A DNA stretch of 64,000 nucleotides from contig CAVUEG010000001.1 of the NCBI GenBank assembly GCA_963740525.1, positions 186,001 through 250,000 on the forward strand, written 5' to 3'. This DNA is from CAVUEG01 sp963740525 (lineage in GTDB: Bacteria > Actinomycetota > Actinomycetes > Propionibacteriales > Nocardioidaceae). A model generated the notes under the pieces. It saw only the letters and a list, made by a program, of their open reading frames with translations. It was not told the DNA's origin and made no database searches. This document shows positions 17,498-29,684 of this stretch, piece by piece; position 1 is the stretch's first letter; the number at the start of each line of letters is the position of its first letter. The translations under genes and the position numbers were made by a program.

Positions 17498-17868
17498 GCA
17501 CGGCTCCGCGCGAGAACCGCCGCAACACGCGACGCCAGCTCACGCGGGCTGAACGGCTTCACGACGTAGTCGTCGGCGCCGGCCTCGAAACCCTGCTCGA
17601 TGTCGGACTCCTGCGCCCGTGCGGTGAGCATGATGACAGGCAACGCCGCGAAGTCGGGGTCCGCACGCAGTGCCCGGGCTGCATCGAGCCCGCTCATGCC
17701 CGGCATCATGACGTCGAGGACGACCAGGTCAGGGCGCTCGGCCTTGCACGCCTCGACGGCGGCGGCTCCGTCCCCGACAGGGACGACCTCGTGACCGGAC
17801 TGACGCAGCTTGAACACCACGAGCTCGCGGATGTCAGTGTCATCGTCCGCAACGACGATCTTGGCCAT
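17494..17868 (-). CDS. Stand-alone response regulator receiver protein
   Basis: A 124-residue single receiver domain with the acidic pocket at residues 8-10 (ADDD), phospho-acceptor Asp52 (LDVMMPG), Thr82 and Lys104 (VVKPFSP). There is no output domain, so it must act by protein contact. ATG at 17868 follows AGGAG and is preferred over a longer in-frame start. It is first in the operon with the HEAT protein, glycosyltransferase and histidine kinase; the kinase is its likely partner. Confidence 0.92.
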   Translation of the reverse strand: MAKIVVADDDTDIRELVVFKLRQSGHEVVPVGDGAAAVEACKAERPDLVVLDVMMPGMSGLDAARALRADPDFAALPVIMLTARAQESDIEQGFEAGADDYVVKPFSPRELASRVAAVLARSRA

Positions 17869-18012
17869 TTTTCTCCTCGTGCCAGCTGCTTGGGCGTCGA
17901 ACAGATTCGAGCATATCGGGCCGAGCCCGTTGTGTATGCCGAACGGCGATGCCGGAGACGCCTGATTTGTGCGCTCCCGCACCCCATTCTGGGGGGGGTG
18001 ACGGTGAAGCGG

Positions 18013-19972
<1,960 letters not shown>

Positions 19973-20237
19973 GTGAGGTCCTTCCCACGTATCGCAGCCG
20001 TCTGGCAGTCGCCAGCGGCTTGACGGTTTCAGCTTCGGGTTCCGGGGTGGCAGGCCGAGCATGGGCTCGTGACCGCGACTGGAGGAACCGGGAAGAGGGT
20101 GCACCGCCAACGGAAATCCCGGTGGATTCGTCTCGGTGCTCGCGCCCAAAAAACGGGCCGCATCGCCAGATTACCACCGTTGACGACCTCCGCCGTACGA
20201 AGCCCGAACCGGGCGTGGCCCGGGGTCGTACGCCGCC

Positions 20238-21152
20238 TCAGCGCGGGGGCTCGAGCCAGGCCCCGCGGGGGTCGATCGGAGGGGTCAGCACCTGCCAGCC
20301 GGACGGGACCCGGGCGGACACCGCGGCGGCCTCGGCCTCGCCCACCAGGGCAAGCACCGTGGGCCCGGCTCCCGACACCACGGCGGGCACGCCGTCCTCG
20401 CGAAGGGCCCGGACCAGGTCGAGAGTCTCCGGCATCGCCTGCTGCCGGTAGCTCTGGTGCAGCCAGTCACGAGTTGCCTCGTGCAGCAGCTCCGGGCGGC
20501 CGGTCAGCGCGGCCACGAGCAGAGCGGCGCGTCCGGAGTTCGCGGCCGCGTCGGCGTGCGGCACGGTCGCGGGCAGCAGTCCCCTGGCGACCTTGGTCGG
20601 CACGCCGCCGGGAGGCACGAACGCCACGGCCCGGACCCTGACGTCGACGTCCAGCCGAGTGGCCACGACGGCCTGCGTCGCCGGTCACCGGCGATCGTGA
20701 AACCGCCGAGCAGCGCCGGAGCCACGTTGTCGGGGTGACCCTCGATCCGTGCGGCCAGCGCCAGGAGCCGGTCGTCGTCGAGGACCAGGCCGCCATCGAC
20801 CACCAGTGCTCGGGCGGGGAACACGCCCAGCGACGATCGCCGCGGACGAGGAGCCCAGGCCACGGCTGTGCGGGATCAGGTTGCTGCAGTGCAGGCGGAT
20901 GCCGGGCGTCGAGCAGCCCAGCTCGGTCGAAGGCCAGCTCCATCGAGCGGTAGACCAGGTGCCTGGCGTTCAGCGGGACCGCCCCTCGCCCATCCCGGAG
21001 ACGGAGATGTCCACCTCACCGGAGCCGACGACCTCGGCCGTGACCAGGTCGCGGTGGTCGAGGGCAAGACCGAGCGCGTCGAACCCCGGCCCGAGGTTGG
21101 CCGAGGTGGCGGGGACGGAGACCGTGACCGGCCCCTGGACGAACGTGGTCAT
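20238..21152 (-). pseudogene. thrB: Homoserine kinase, frameshifted as read
   Basis: GHMP-family kinase that phosphorylates homoserine in threonine synthesis. The N-terminus after ATG 21152 has VTVSVPATSANLGPGFDALG, and the GHMP ATP loop would follow near 20.85-20.90 kb (PRSSLG in one frame). Further recognisable pieces are DNVAPALLGGFTIAGD and the C-terminal VPAVVSGAGPTVLAL. These pieces lie in different frames, needing at least three indels (about 20.98, 20.87 and 20.69 kb). The total span, 915 bases, fits an intact gene of about 305 codons, supporting consensus errors over decay. Confidence 0.85.
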
Positions 21153-21165
21153 CGAGGCGAGCCGC

Positions 21166-22227
<1,062 letters not shown>

Positions 22228-22229
22228 TC

Positions 22230-23544
22230 CGTCTCCCCTTCGACCCGCATCACGGACGTCACGTCGTGCACGAATCCATCTTGCGGACATTCTCGACCGT
22301 GGCCGACAGGGCCGCGTCGCTGGCCCGGTGCGAGACCACCACCAGCTGGGCGTCCTCGCCGCGACCCGTCCTGGCGGACGGTCTGGATCGACACGTCGTG
22401 CTCGGCGAACACCAGGGCCACTGCCGCGAGCACTCCCGCCTTGTCGTCGACGTCGATCGCGAGGTGGTAGCGGGTATGGTCTGGCCCATCGGCAGCACGG
22501 GCCGCTCGGCGTAGGCGGACTCACCCACCCCTCGGACGTCGCCGAGGCGGTTGCTGGCGACCGTGACCAGGTCTCCGAGCACGGCGCTCGCCGTCGGCGC
22601 ACCTCCGGCACCAGGGCCGTAGAACATGAGCTGTCCGGCGGCCTCGCTCTCGACGAAGACCGCGTTGAAGGCCTCCCGCACGCTGGCCAGCGGATGGCTG
22701 CGCGGGATCATCGCCGGGTGGACCCGGGCCGCACGGAGGGTCCATGCGGGCCGTCGACGAGCTCGCAGATCGCGAGCAGCTTGACGACGGAGTCCATCTG
22801 GCGCGCCGACGCGACATCGGTGGCCGTGACCTCCGCGATGCCCTCGCGGTAGACGTCGGCGGCGGTGACCCGCGTGTGGAAGGCCAGGCTCGCCAGGATC
22901 GCGGCCTTCGCCGCGGCGTCGAAGCCCTCGATGTCGGCGGTGGGGTCCGCCTCGGCGTACCCGAGCGGCCTGGGCCTCCTCGAGAGCCTCGGTGAACCCG
23001 GCGCCCGAGCAGTCCATCCTGTCGAGGATGAAGTTCGTGGTGCCGTTGACGATGCCGAGAACCCTGGTGACCTTGTCGCCTGCGAGGGACTCTCGAAGGG
23101 GCCGCAGGATCGGGATCGCGCCCGCGACGGACGCCTCGTAGTAGAGGTCTCGGCCGGCCTTCTCGGCGGCCTCGAAGAGGGTGCTGCCATCCTCGGCGAG
23201 CAGCGCCTTGTTCGCGGTGACGACCGATGCGCCGTTGGCGAGCGCGAGAGAATCAGGGTGCGGGCGGGCTCGATGCCGCCGATGACCTCGATCACCACGT
23301 CGACGTCCTCGCGGGCGACCAGGCCCTCGGCATCGGTCGTGAGCAGCGCGGCCGGGACGCCGGCCTCACGCTGCAGGTCGGGACGGCGCACCGCGACGCC
23401 CACGAGCTCGATCGGGGCGCCGACGCGGGCGGTCAGGTCGTCGGCCTGCTCGCGCAGGAGGCGGACGACCTGGCTGCCGACCACCCCACACCCGAGAAGC
23501 GCCACACGCAACGGCTGGATCTGGGTCACCTGGTTCTCACTCAT
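22230..23544 (-). pseudogene. hom: Homoserine dehydrogenase, frameshifted as read
   Basis: NAD(P)-dependent reduction of aspartate semialdehyde to homoserine. The N-terminal Rossmann motif LLGCGVVGSQV follows ATG 23544; the catalytic segment LGYAEADPTADIEGFDAA is present, as is the VRVHPAMIPRSHPLA stretch, followed by a C-terminal ACT domain (LAAVALVFAEHDVSIQTVRQ, SVMRVEGE). These lie in three frames with at least five breaks, near 23.25, 23.0, 22.74, 22.48 and 22.27 kb. The 3' end is approximate. The start overlaps the lysA stop by 8 bases. Confidence 0.86.
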
Positions 23545-24970
23545 CGCCGCTCAGTCCTGTCGACCCGCTGCGGCCACCCACGTCGGTGGCCAGCAGGTCT
23601 TCCTCGGTCTCGCGGCGGACGACGACGGTCGAGACACCGTCTCGCACCGCCACCACCGGAGGGCGCAGCGCATGGTTGTAGTTGCTGGCCATCGAGCGGC
23701 AGTAGGCGCCGGTCCCCGGGACCGCGACCAGGTCACCCGGGGCCACGTCACCGGCGAGGAACTCGTCCTTGACCACGATGTCTCCCGCCTCGCAGTGCTT
23801 GCCGACGATCCGGGCCAGCACCGGTGGCGCCTCGGAACGACGCGAGGCCAAGGTGCAGCTGTAGTCGGCGTCGTACAGGGCGGTGCGGATGTTGTCGCTC
23901 ATCCCGCCGTCGACGGACACGTAGGTGCGCCGGGCTCCCCCGTCGAGCTCGACCTCCTTGACCGTGCCGACCTCGTAGACCGTGCACATCGCGGGCCCGA
24001 CGATCGCCCGACCGGGCTCGATCGACAGGGCCGGGACCTCTATGCCGAGTGCCCGGCACTCGTGCTCGACGATGCCGGTGATCCCCTGCGCGAGCTGCGT
24101 GGGCTCGGAGGGGTCGTCCTGAGTCGTGTAGGCGATGCCGAAGCCGCCCCCCAGGTCCATCTCCGGCAGGACCACCCCGAGCTCGTTCTGGATCTGCGCA
24201 TGCAGGGCGAGCACGCGACGCGCGGCCACCTCGAAGCCGGAGGTGTCGAAGATCTGGGAGCCGATGTGCGAGTGCAGGCCACGGAGGTCGAGCCCGGCTG
24301 CCGAGTCGATCCGGCGTACCGCCTCGAAAGCGTCGCCGGACGAGATCGAGAACCCGAACTTCTGGTCCTCGTGCGCGGTGGCAATGTACTCGTGGGTGTG
24401 GGCCTCGACCCCCGCCGTGACGCGGACCAGCACGCGGGTGGTGGCACCGAGGGTGGTGGTGGCCTCGACCAGCCGGTCGATCTCGTCGAACGAGTCGACG
24501 ATGATCCGGCCGACGCCGGCGTCCACCGCCCGGAGGAGCTCGGCGGGCGTCTTGTTGTTGCCGTGGTAGCCGATCCGGGCCGGGTCGAAGCCGGCGCGCA
24601 GCGCCACGGCCAGCTCGCCCGCGGAGCAGACGTCGAGACTCAGGTCGCACTCGGCGACCCAGCGGGCGACGGTGGTGCAGAGGAAGGCCTTGCCCGCGTA
24701 GTAGACGTCGTACCCGGCGAAGGCGTCCCGGAAGGCGGTCGCCCGGCCCCGGAAGTCCGTCTCGTCCAGGACGTACGCCGGCGAACCGTGCTCGGCGACC
24801 AGGTCGGTCAGCGTCACTCCGCCGATCTCCAGCACTCCCTCGGCGGTCTTGGTGGTCGTCGCGGACCAGAGTGGGGCCACCAGCTCGTTCGGGTCGACGG
24901 GCTCGCGCAGCCACGAAGGGCCACGCAGAGCTCCTTCGGCGTGCGCCCACCCGGCCTCGTGCGCTCTCAT
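23537..24970 (-). CDS. lysA: Diaminopimelate decarboxylase
   Basis: A 477-residue PLP enzyme (fold type III) that decarboxylates meso-diaminopimelate to lysine. PLP-binding Lys lies in VYYAGKAFLC (about residue 93), the substrate loop HSHIGSQIFD and the GGGFGIAYT glycine loop follow, and the C-terminal domain has CESSDxF-like GKHCEAGDIVVKDEFL. It is intact, unlike the three downstream threonine genes. It begins 8 bases after the argS stop. Confidence 0.96.
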   Translation of the reverse strand: MRAHEAGWAHAEGALRGPSWLREPVDPNELVAPLWSATTTKTAEGVLEIGGVTLTDLVAEHGSPAYVLDETDFRGRATAFRDAFAGYDVYYAGKAFLCTTVARWVAECDLSLDVCSAGELAVALRAGFDPARIGYHGNNKTPAELLRAVDAGVGRIIVDSFDEIDRLVEATTTLGATTRVLVRVTAGVEAHTHEYIATAHEDQKFGFSISSGDAFEAVRRIDSAAGLDLRGLHSHIGSQIFDTSGFEVAARRVLALHAQIQNELGVVLPEMDLGGGFGIAYTTQDDPSEPTQLAQGITGIVEHECRALGIEVPALSIEPGRAIVGPAMCTVYEVGTVKEVELDGGARRTYVSVDGGMSDNIRTALYDADYSCTLASRRSEAPPVLARIVGKHCEAGDIVVKDEFLAGDVAPGDLVAVPGTGAYCRSMASNYNHALRPPVVAVRDGVSTVVVRRETEEDLLATDVGGRSGSTGLSGDE

Positions 24971-24978
24971 CCCGTGCC

Positions 24979-26646
24979 CTACATCCGCTCGGGGGCGGAG
25001 ACCCCGAGCAGCCCCAGTCCGGTGCCCAGCACCGTCATGGTCGCCTGCACCAGGAGCAGACGGGCAGCGTGTAGGGGCCCGGCCTCCTCGTCGCCCATCG
25101 GCAGCACCCGGCAGGCGTCGTAGAACTTGTGGAACGCCGAGGCCGTGTCCTCCAGGTAGCGCGCCACCCGGTGCGGCTCGCGAAGGGTGGCGGCGGAGGC
25201 GACCACGCGGGGGAAGTCGGCCAGGGCTCGCAGCAGCTCCCCCTCCTTCTCGTGGGAGAGCAGCGACGGGTCGAAGTCGCCTTCAGCGGGGTGCACCCCG
25301 AGGTCAGCGGCGTTGCGGACGATGGAGGCGAGGCGGGCGTGGGCGTACTGCACGTAGAAGACCGGGTTGTCGCTGGTCTGCCTGGCCCACAAGTCGAGGT
25401 CGATGTCGATGGTGGTGTCGGAGGTGTAGCGCGACAGCGCATAGCGGGACGCATCGACGCCGATCGCGTCGACGAGGTCTTCCATGCGGATGACCGTGCC
25501 GGCCCGCTTCGACATCCGCAGCGGCGCGCCGTCGCGGAGCAGGTTCACCATCTGCCCGATCAGGACCTCGAGGTCCTTGCCCGGTTCGTCGCCGAACGCG
25601 GCGCACATGGCCATCATCCGGCCGACGTAACCGTGGTGGTCGGCGCCGAGCATGATCAGGCAGCGGTCGAAGCCGCGCTCCTTCTTGTCCAGGTAGTAGG
25701 CCAGGTCACCGGAGATGTAGGCGCCCTTGCCGTCGGACTTGATGATCACCCGGTCCTTGTCGTCACCGAACTTCTCGGTGCGCAGCCAGAGGGCCCCGTC
25801 GGCCTCGTAGGTGTTGCCCATCTCGGTCAGCCTGGTGACGGCGCGCTCCACGGCGCCCGACTCGTGCAGGTTGTTCTCGTGGAAGTAGACGTCGAAGTCC
25901 ACGCCGAAGTCGTGCAGGGTCTTCTTGATCTCGTCGAACATCAAGCCGACCCCGACCGCGCGAAACACCTCCTGAGACTCGGCCTCGGGGAGCTCGAGCG
26001 CGTCCGGCCGCTGAGCCAGCACGTTGGCCGCGATCTCGTCGATGTACTGGCCGCCGTAGCCGTCATCGGGGGGAGTCCCGCCCGAGGCGCTGGCGAGCAG
26101 GGACCGGGCGAAGCGGTCGATCTGGGCACCGTGGTCGTTGAAGTAGTACTCCCGGGTCACCTCGGCGCCACAGAAGGAGAAGATCCGCCCGAGAGCGTCA
26201 CCGACGGCCGCCCACCGGGTGCCGCCGAGGTGAATCGGCCCGGTCGGGTTCGCGGAGACGAACTCGAGGTTGATCTTCTCGCCCGCGAACAGGTCCGAGG
26301 CGCCGTAGCGCTCGCCGGCGGCGACGATGGACGCCGCCAGGACGCCCTGGGCGCCCGCGGCGACCGTGATGTTGAGGAACCCTGGGCCGGCCACGTCCGC
26401 CCGCTCGACCGCCTCGGTGGCAACCAACCGGTCGGCGAGCAGCTGCGCGAACTCACGCGGGTTGGCGAAGCCGGCCCGCTTGCCGAGCTGGAGAGCGACG
26501 TTCGTGGCGTAGTCGCCGTGCTCGCGGACCCGTGGCCTCTCGACGGTCACGCGCGCCGGGACCCCGTCAGGCAGCGTGAGGGCACCCTCGGCGACAAGGC
26601 CGACCAAGGTGTCGTGGATCAGGGACGAGAGCTCTTCCGGGGTCAC
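24979..26646 (-). CDS. argS: Arginyl-tRNA synthetase
   Basis: A 555-residue class I synthetase. The HIGH-like motif is SANPTGPIHLGG (about residues 130-141), the KMSKS-like site is RMSKRAGTV, and the C-terminal DALR anticodon-binding domain begins near FYVQYAHARLAS. The N-terminal Add-1 domain that reads the tRNA D-loop is present. GTG start overlaps the stop of the receiver gene (GTGA). A tRNA-Arg(CCG) is transcribed divergently about 450 bases away. Confidence 0.97.
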   Translation of the reverse strand: MTPEELSSLIHDTLVGLVAEGALTLPDGVPARVTVERPRVREHGDYATNVALQLGKRAGFANPREFAQLLADRLVATEAVERADVAGPGFLNITVAAGAQGVLAASIVAAGERYGASDLFAGEKINLEFVSANPTGPIHLGGTRWAAVGDALGRIFSFCGAEVTREYYFNDHGAQIDRFARSLLASASGGTPPDDGYGGQYIDEIAANVLAQRPDALELPEAESQEVFRAVGVGLMFDEIKKTLHDFGVDFDVYFHENNLHESGAVERAVTRLTEMGNTYEADGALWLRTEKFGDDKDRVIIKSDGKGAYISGDLAYYLDKKERGFDRCLIMLGADHHGYVGRMMAMCAAFGDEPGKDLEVLIGQMVNLLRDGAPLRMSKRAGTVIRMEDLVDAIGVDASRYALSRYTSDTTIDIDLDLWARQTSDNPVFYVQYAHARLASIVRNAADLGVHPAEGDFDPSLLSHEKEGELLRALADFPRVVASAATLREPHRVARYLEDTASAFHKFYDACRVLPMGDEEAGPLHAARLLLVQATMTVLGTGLGLLGVSAPERM

Positions 26647-27044
26647 CGGTCAAGGGTATCGGCGCCGGGGGCGAGTCTTCGGACCACGTCCACCAGGTCG
26701 GCCGGCTCGAAGGGCTTGGCGATGAAGGCGTCAGCCCCGAGCTCCTCACCGAGCGCCATGTCGTCGGGGTGCGCCCGACCGGTGAGCATGACCACCGGAA
26801 TGTCGCGTGTGTCCGGATCCGACTTGAGCTCGGCGAGCACCTCGAACCCGTTCGGCCCCTGCCCCATCATCACGTCGAGCGTGATCGCGGCAGGGCGGAG
26901 GGAGGCGACCAGACCGAGGGCCTCGGCCGCGTTGGCGGCGGTGACCACCTCGAACCCTTCCAGCGCGAGGTTGAGGGCGATCAGGTCGCGTACGACCACC
27001 GAGTCGTCCACCACGAGGATCCGTGGCGCGGGGTCTTTGGTCAT
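26643..27044 (-). CDS. Stand-alone response regulator receiver protein upstream of argS
   Basis: A 133-residue single receiver domain: acidic pair in VVDDS (residues 12-16), phospho-acceptor Asp in TLDVMMGQG (about 57), Thr in VVMLTGR and Lys in FIAKPFEP. It has no output domain. It overlaps argS by four bases and so is translationally coupled to an operon for arginyl-tRNA charging and the lysine/threonine pathway. No kinase is nearby. Its partner is unknown. Confidence 0.9.
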   Translation of the reverse strand: MTKDPAPRILVVDDSVVVRDLIALNLALEGFEVVTAANAAEALGLVASLRPAAITLDVMMGQGPNGFEVLAELKSDPDTRDIPVVMLTGRAHPDDMALGEELGADAFIAKPFEPADLVDVVRRLAPGADTLDR

Positions 27045-27104
27045 CGCTGGTGCCTGTCCTCAACTGCCGTCGCAGGTCATGTACGCTCGACGCGCACCTC
27101 TCGA

Positions 27105-27179
27105 GCCCCCGTAGCTCAGGGGATAGAGCACCGCCCTCCGGAGGCGGGAGCGTAGGTTCGAATCCTACCGGGGGCGCCA
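27105..27179 (+). tRNA. tRNA-Arg (anticodon CCG)
   Basis: A full cloverleaf: acceptor GCCCCCG pairs with CGGGGGC, D-stem GCTC/GAGC, anticodon stem CCGCC/GGCGG with loop CTCCGGA giving anticodon CCG (codon CGG), and T-arm TAGG-TTCGAAT-CCTA. The discriminator is G and CCA is encoded. It lies divergent to the receiver-argS operon. Confidence 0.96.
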
Positions 27180-27252
27180 CCACATCTACCTAGGCCATCC
27201 GTCCGTTTCGGGACCTTGGCCCTTCCCCCGATGGTCACTTCGGGTCATTCTC

Positions 27253-27268
27253 GTTACTAGCGCGTAAC
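27253..27268. promoter_or_regulatory. Inverted repeat upstream of the secreted-protein gene
   Basis: GTTAC-TAGCGC-GTAAC, a 16-base palindromic site 86 bases upstream of the start of the choice-of-anchor P type gene. The core TTAC...GTAA spacing resembles a dimeric repressor operator (TetR or GntR type). No regulator gene is adjacent. Confidence 0.4.
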
Positions 27269-27353
27269 AACGGGCCCGTGCGTATCGTTGCACCACTACC
27301 GCGTGCTGGGGGGAGTTCGGCGGACCTTTGACCGTCCAGACCCGGGAGCCTCG

Positions 27354-28748
27354 ATGATCCACCCCATCCGCCTGTCCCGCAGCGCCGCCGCACTCGTGGC
27401 CCTGGCCACCGCGACCGTGGGGCTGGTCGTCACCGGGCCCTCGGCAGAGGCCGCGCAGGCTGGTGACCTGAGTCTCACCCACTACGGCTTCCAGTCCACG
27501 GCAACCGGCACCCGGGTGACGGTCGGCGCCGCCTCGCTGAAGACCCTGCGCAACGCCTACAGCACCATCGCGTGCACCCGGATGGCCGGTCGTTCCTCGC
27601 GCGCTGGATCCCTCGACGCCGTCAACGAGGTCAACCCGCTGGTCAAGATCGACGGGTTCGTCAGCTCGAACCGGACCTACCGGGATGGTCGCCGGGTCGG
27701 CGCGGTGGGCACCAGCACCATCGGCTCCGTGCTGCTCGGCCCGGCCGACAGCCTGCACCTGAGCCTCGACGGGCTCACCGTCACCGCCGATGCCTTCCAC
27801 AAGGCCACCGGGTACGGCGCCACCACGGGCATCCGGCTCGGCGACCTCGAGATCGTCGACCCCACCGGCTCCCTGGACCCCCTCGTGGGCGACGGCTCCC
27901 CGCTCGGCACGCTCCTGGAGCAGCTCCAGCAGAATGCCATCAAGCCGGCCCTGCAGACGATCGCCGACAACGGCGTGATCGAGATCCCGAACCTCGGGTC
28001 GATCGGTGTCGGCCGGCAGCGCACGCACAAGGGCGCCGGCTACGCCGTCGCCAGCGTGGACGCCCTCATCCTCAGGCTCGACCAGGACGGCAACACGAAC
28101 CCCGACCAGGGCGACGACGACTCGACGGACTCGACGGTGCGGCTGGGACACGCCTGGTCCCGGATCGCTGGCGGCGCCAGCTCCGCTGTCTTCCAGGGAG
28201 CCGGGCGCGGTGCCCAGTTCAACCTCGTCGACGGACAGACGCTGTTCGGCCGGATCAACTCCAAGACGGTGCCGTGTGAAGGCACCGACGGTCTGGTTCG
28301 TCGGTCACGGGTGACCAACGCGGGGCCGATGCTGACCACCCCGCTGGTCAATGTCGGCACGATGACCTCCAAGGTGAGCGCCGAGCAGCTGGCACGCGGC
28401 GCTGCTCGCGCCTGGAGCCTGAGTGAGGTCGCGAGCGTCGACATGAGCCAGGGCGCCCTGTCGCTGAAGCTCGTGGGAATCACGTCCAAGGCGAACGTCT
28501 TCCAGTCCCGCTCCGGCAGGATCACCAAGCACGCTCGTGGCACCGGCATCGCCAAGATCATCCTGAACGGCGAGGAGGTCACCCCCAAGGACGGCCTGCT
28601 CACGTTCGACGGTGGCGTTCTGGAGACCAACGTCGTCCGCCGTCTCAAGCGCGGCATCGTCGTCACCGCCGCCCGGGTCACGATGCTCGACGGCAACGGC
28701 CCGGTGCTGAACTTCGGCATCTCCACGATGCGGATCCGGCGCAACTGA
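27354..28748 (+). CDS. Secreted choice-of-anchor P family-like protein
   Basis: A 464-residue exported protein. A Sec signal peptide (Arg-containing n-region, hydrophobic ALVALATATVGLVV, cleavage near SAEA-AQA) precedes a beta-rich body with repeated patterns such as SLTVTADAFHKATGYGATTGIRLGDLEI-type strands. There are only two Cys (about residues 76 and 324 of the precursor), perhaps a disulphide. There is no LPxTG or C-terminal membrane anchor. The look fits actinobacterial choice-of-anchor P proteins, whose role is unknown. ATG 27354 is preferred because the signal peptide starts there. Confidence 0.7.
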   Translation: MIHPIRLSRSAAALVALATATVGLVVTGPSAEAAQAGDLSLTHYGFQSTATGTRVTVGAASLKTLRNAYSTIACTRMAGRSSRAGSLDAVNEVNPLVKIDGFVSSNRTYRDGRRVGAVGTSTIGSVLLGPADSLHLSLDGLTVTADAFHKATGYGATTGIRLGDLEIVDPTGSLDPLVGDGSPLGTLLEQLQQNAIKPALQTIADNGVIEIPNLGSIGVGRQRTHKGAGYAVASVDALILRLDQDGNTNPDQGDDDSTDSTVRLGHAWSRIAGGASSAVFQGAGRGAQFNLVDGQTLFGRINSKTVPCEGTDGLVRRSRVTNAGPMLTTPLVNVGTMTSKVSAEQLARGAARAWSLSEVASVDMSQGALSLKLVGITSKANVFQSRSGRITKHARGTGIAKIILNGEEVTPKDGLLTFDGGVLETNVVRRLKRGIVVTAARVTMLDGNGPVLNFGISTMRIRRN

Positions 28749-28778
28749 CCGGCACACGACCGGCCGCCGTGGGCGGGC

Positions 28779-29684
28779 TCAGCAGCGTCCGTTGAGCGTC
28801 GCGTCGTTGCGCACCCGAGCGGCGATACTGCGAGCCTGGGCATAGTTCGGGAAGACCACGCTCGCGGCGCCGGCGAACCCGATCCCACCCTGGATGACAC
28901 ACCGGCGGAACTTCGCGGGCTGGACCTGGGTCAGCGACTCGGCAAGCGTGAACAGCTCGGCGGGGCGCAGGTTCGTGTCCATACTGCGGGCCACGGCCAT
29001 CACGGCCCGCTCCATGAAGCCGCGTCGCTCACGGTTCGCGCGCACCTGCCGCAGGATGCCGACCAGCTCCCGCTGCTGGTTCGCGGACCGGTCGAAGTCG
29101 CCCCGGAGCAGCGGGTGCCGGATCCGGGCGAACGCGAGCGCCTCGACCCCGTTGATGTGCTGCTTGCCCTTGCGGAAATGACCGTGCAGCTCCGCCTCCC
29201 CGAAGGCGATCGGCGAGTTGACGGTGATCCCACCGATCGTCCAGATCATGTGGATCAGGCCCTTGAAGCTCGTGACGACGACGTAGTCGGGGCGGATGCC
29301 CACGAGGTTCGCGACCGACGCTGCCATGAGCTGGGGGCCGCCGAAGTACATGGAGGCGTTGATCTTCTCGCGGCCGTGGCCGGGGATCGTCACGTACGAG
29401 TCACGCGGGATCCCGATGGCGGTCCCGGCTCCGGTCTTCAGGTTGACGCCGACGAGCTGGATCGCGTCCGCCCGGCTGCGCAACACGTTCTGACCCGGGC
29501 GTGCGTCGGAGCCCAGTGCCAGGATCCAGAGCACGTCCGGGCCGTGCCCCACGCCTTCTGCCGTCGTGACCTTCATCAGGGCGACCGTGGCGGGGGCGAC
29601 CGACGAGTCGGGCACCACGAGGGCCGTCACGGCGAGCACCACGGCCAGGGCCACTGCCCGCCGGAGCTTCCGGAACCTGGTCAT
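28779..29684 (-). CDS. LytR-CpsA-Psr (LCP) family protein
   Basis: A 301-residue protein with an N-terminal signal anchor (about residues 9-26) and an extracytoplasmic LCP domain. Conserved parts are LALGSDARPG, SRADAIQLVGVN, GIPRDSYVTIPGHGREKINA and FARIRHPLLRGDFDRSANQQ, holding the Asp and Arg residues that bind polyprenyl pyrophosphate and Mg2+. LCP proteins attach glycopolymers to peptidoglycan. Its ATG overlaps the stop of the upstream lipoprotein gene (ATGA), so the two are probably one functional unit. Confidence 0.92.
   Translation of the reverse strand: MTRFRKLRRAVALAVVLAVTALVVPDSSVAPATVALMKVTTAEGVGHGPDVLWILALGSDARPGQNVLRSRADAIQLVGVNLKTGAGTAIGIPRDSYVTIPGHGREKINASMYFGGPQLMAASVANLVGIRPDYVVVTSFKGLIHMIWTIGGITVNSPIAFGEAELHGHFRKGKQHINGVEALAFARIRHPLLRGDFDRSANQQRELVGILRQVRANRERRGFMERAVMAVARSMDTNLRPAELFTLAESLTQVQPAKFRRCVIQGGIGFAGAASVVFPNYAQARSIAARVRNDATLNGRC

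Noticed and set aside
19973..20237. Regulatory leader of rho
   Set aside because: A TAATCT hexamer and an imperfect hairpin are present, but the region lies in the poorly read stretch and no known leader motif could be assigned.
22865..25123. 752-codon open frame opposite hom and lysA
   Set aside because: Antisense to well-identified genes; low-complexity composition typical of GC-driven frames.
25129..27114. 661-codon open frame opposite argS
   Set aside because: Antisense shadow; runs into the tRNA gene.
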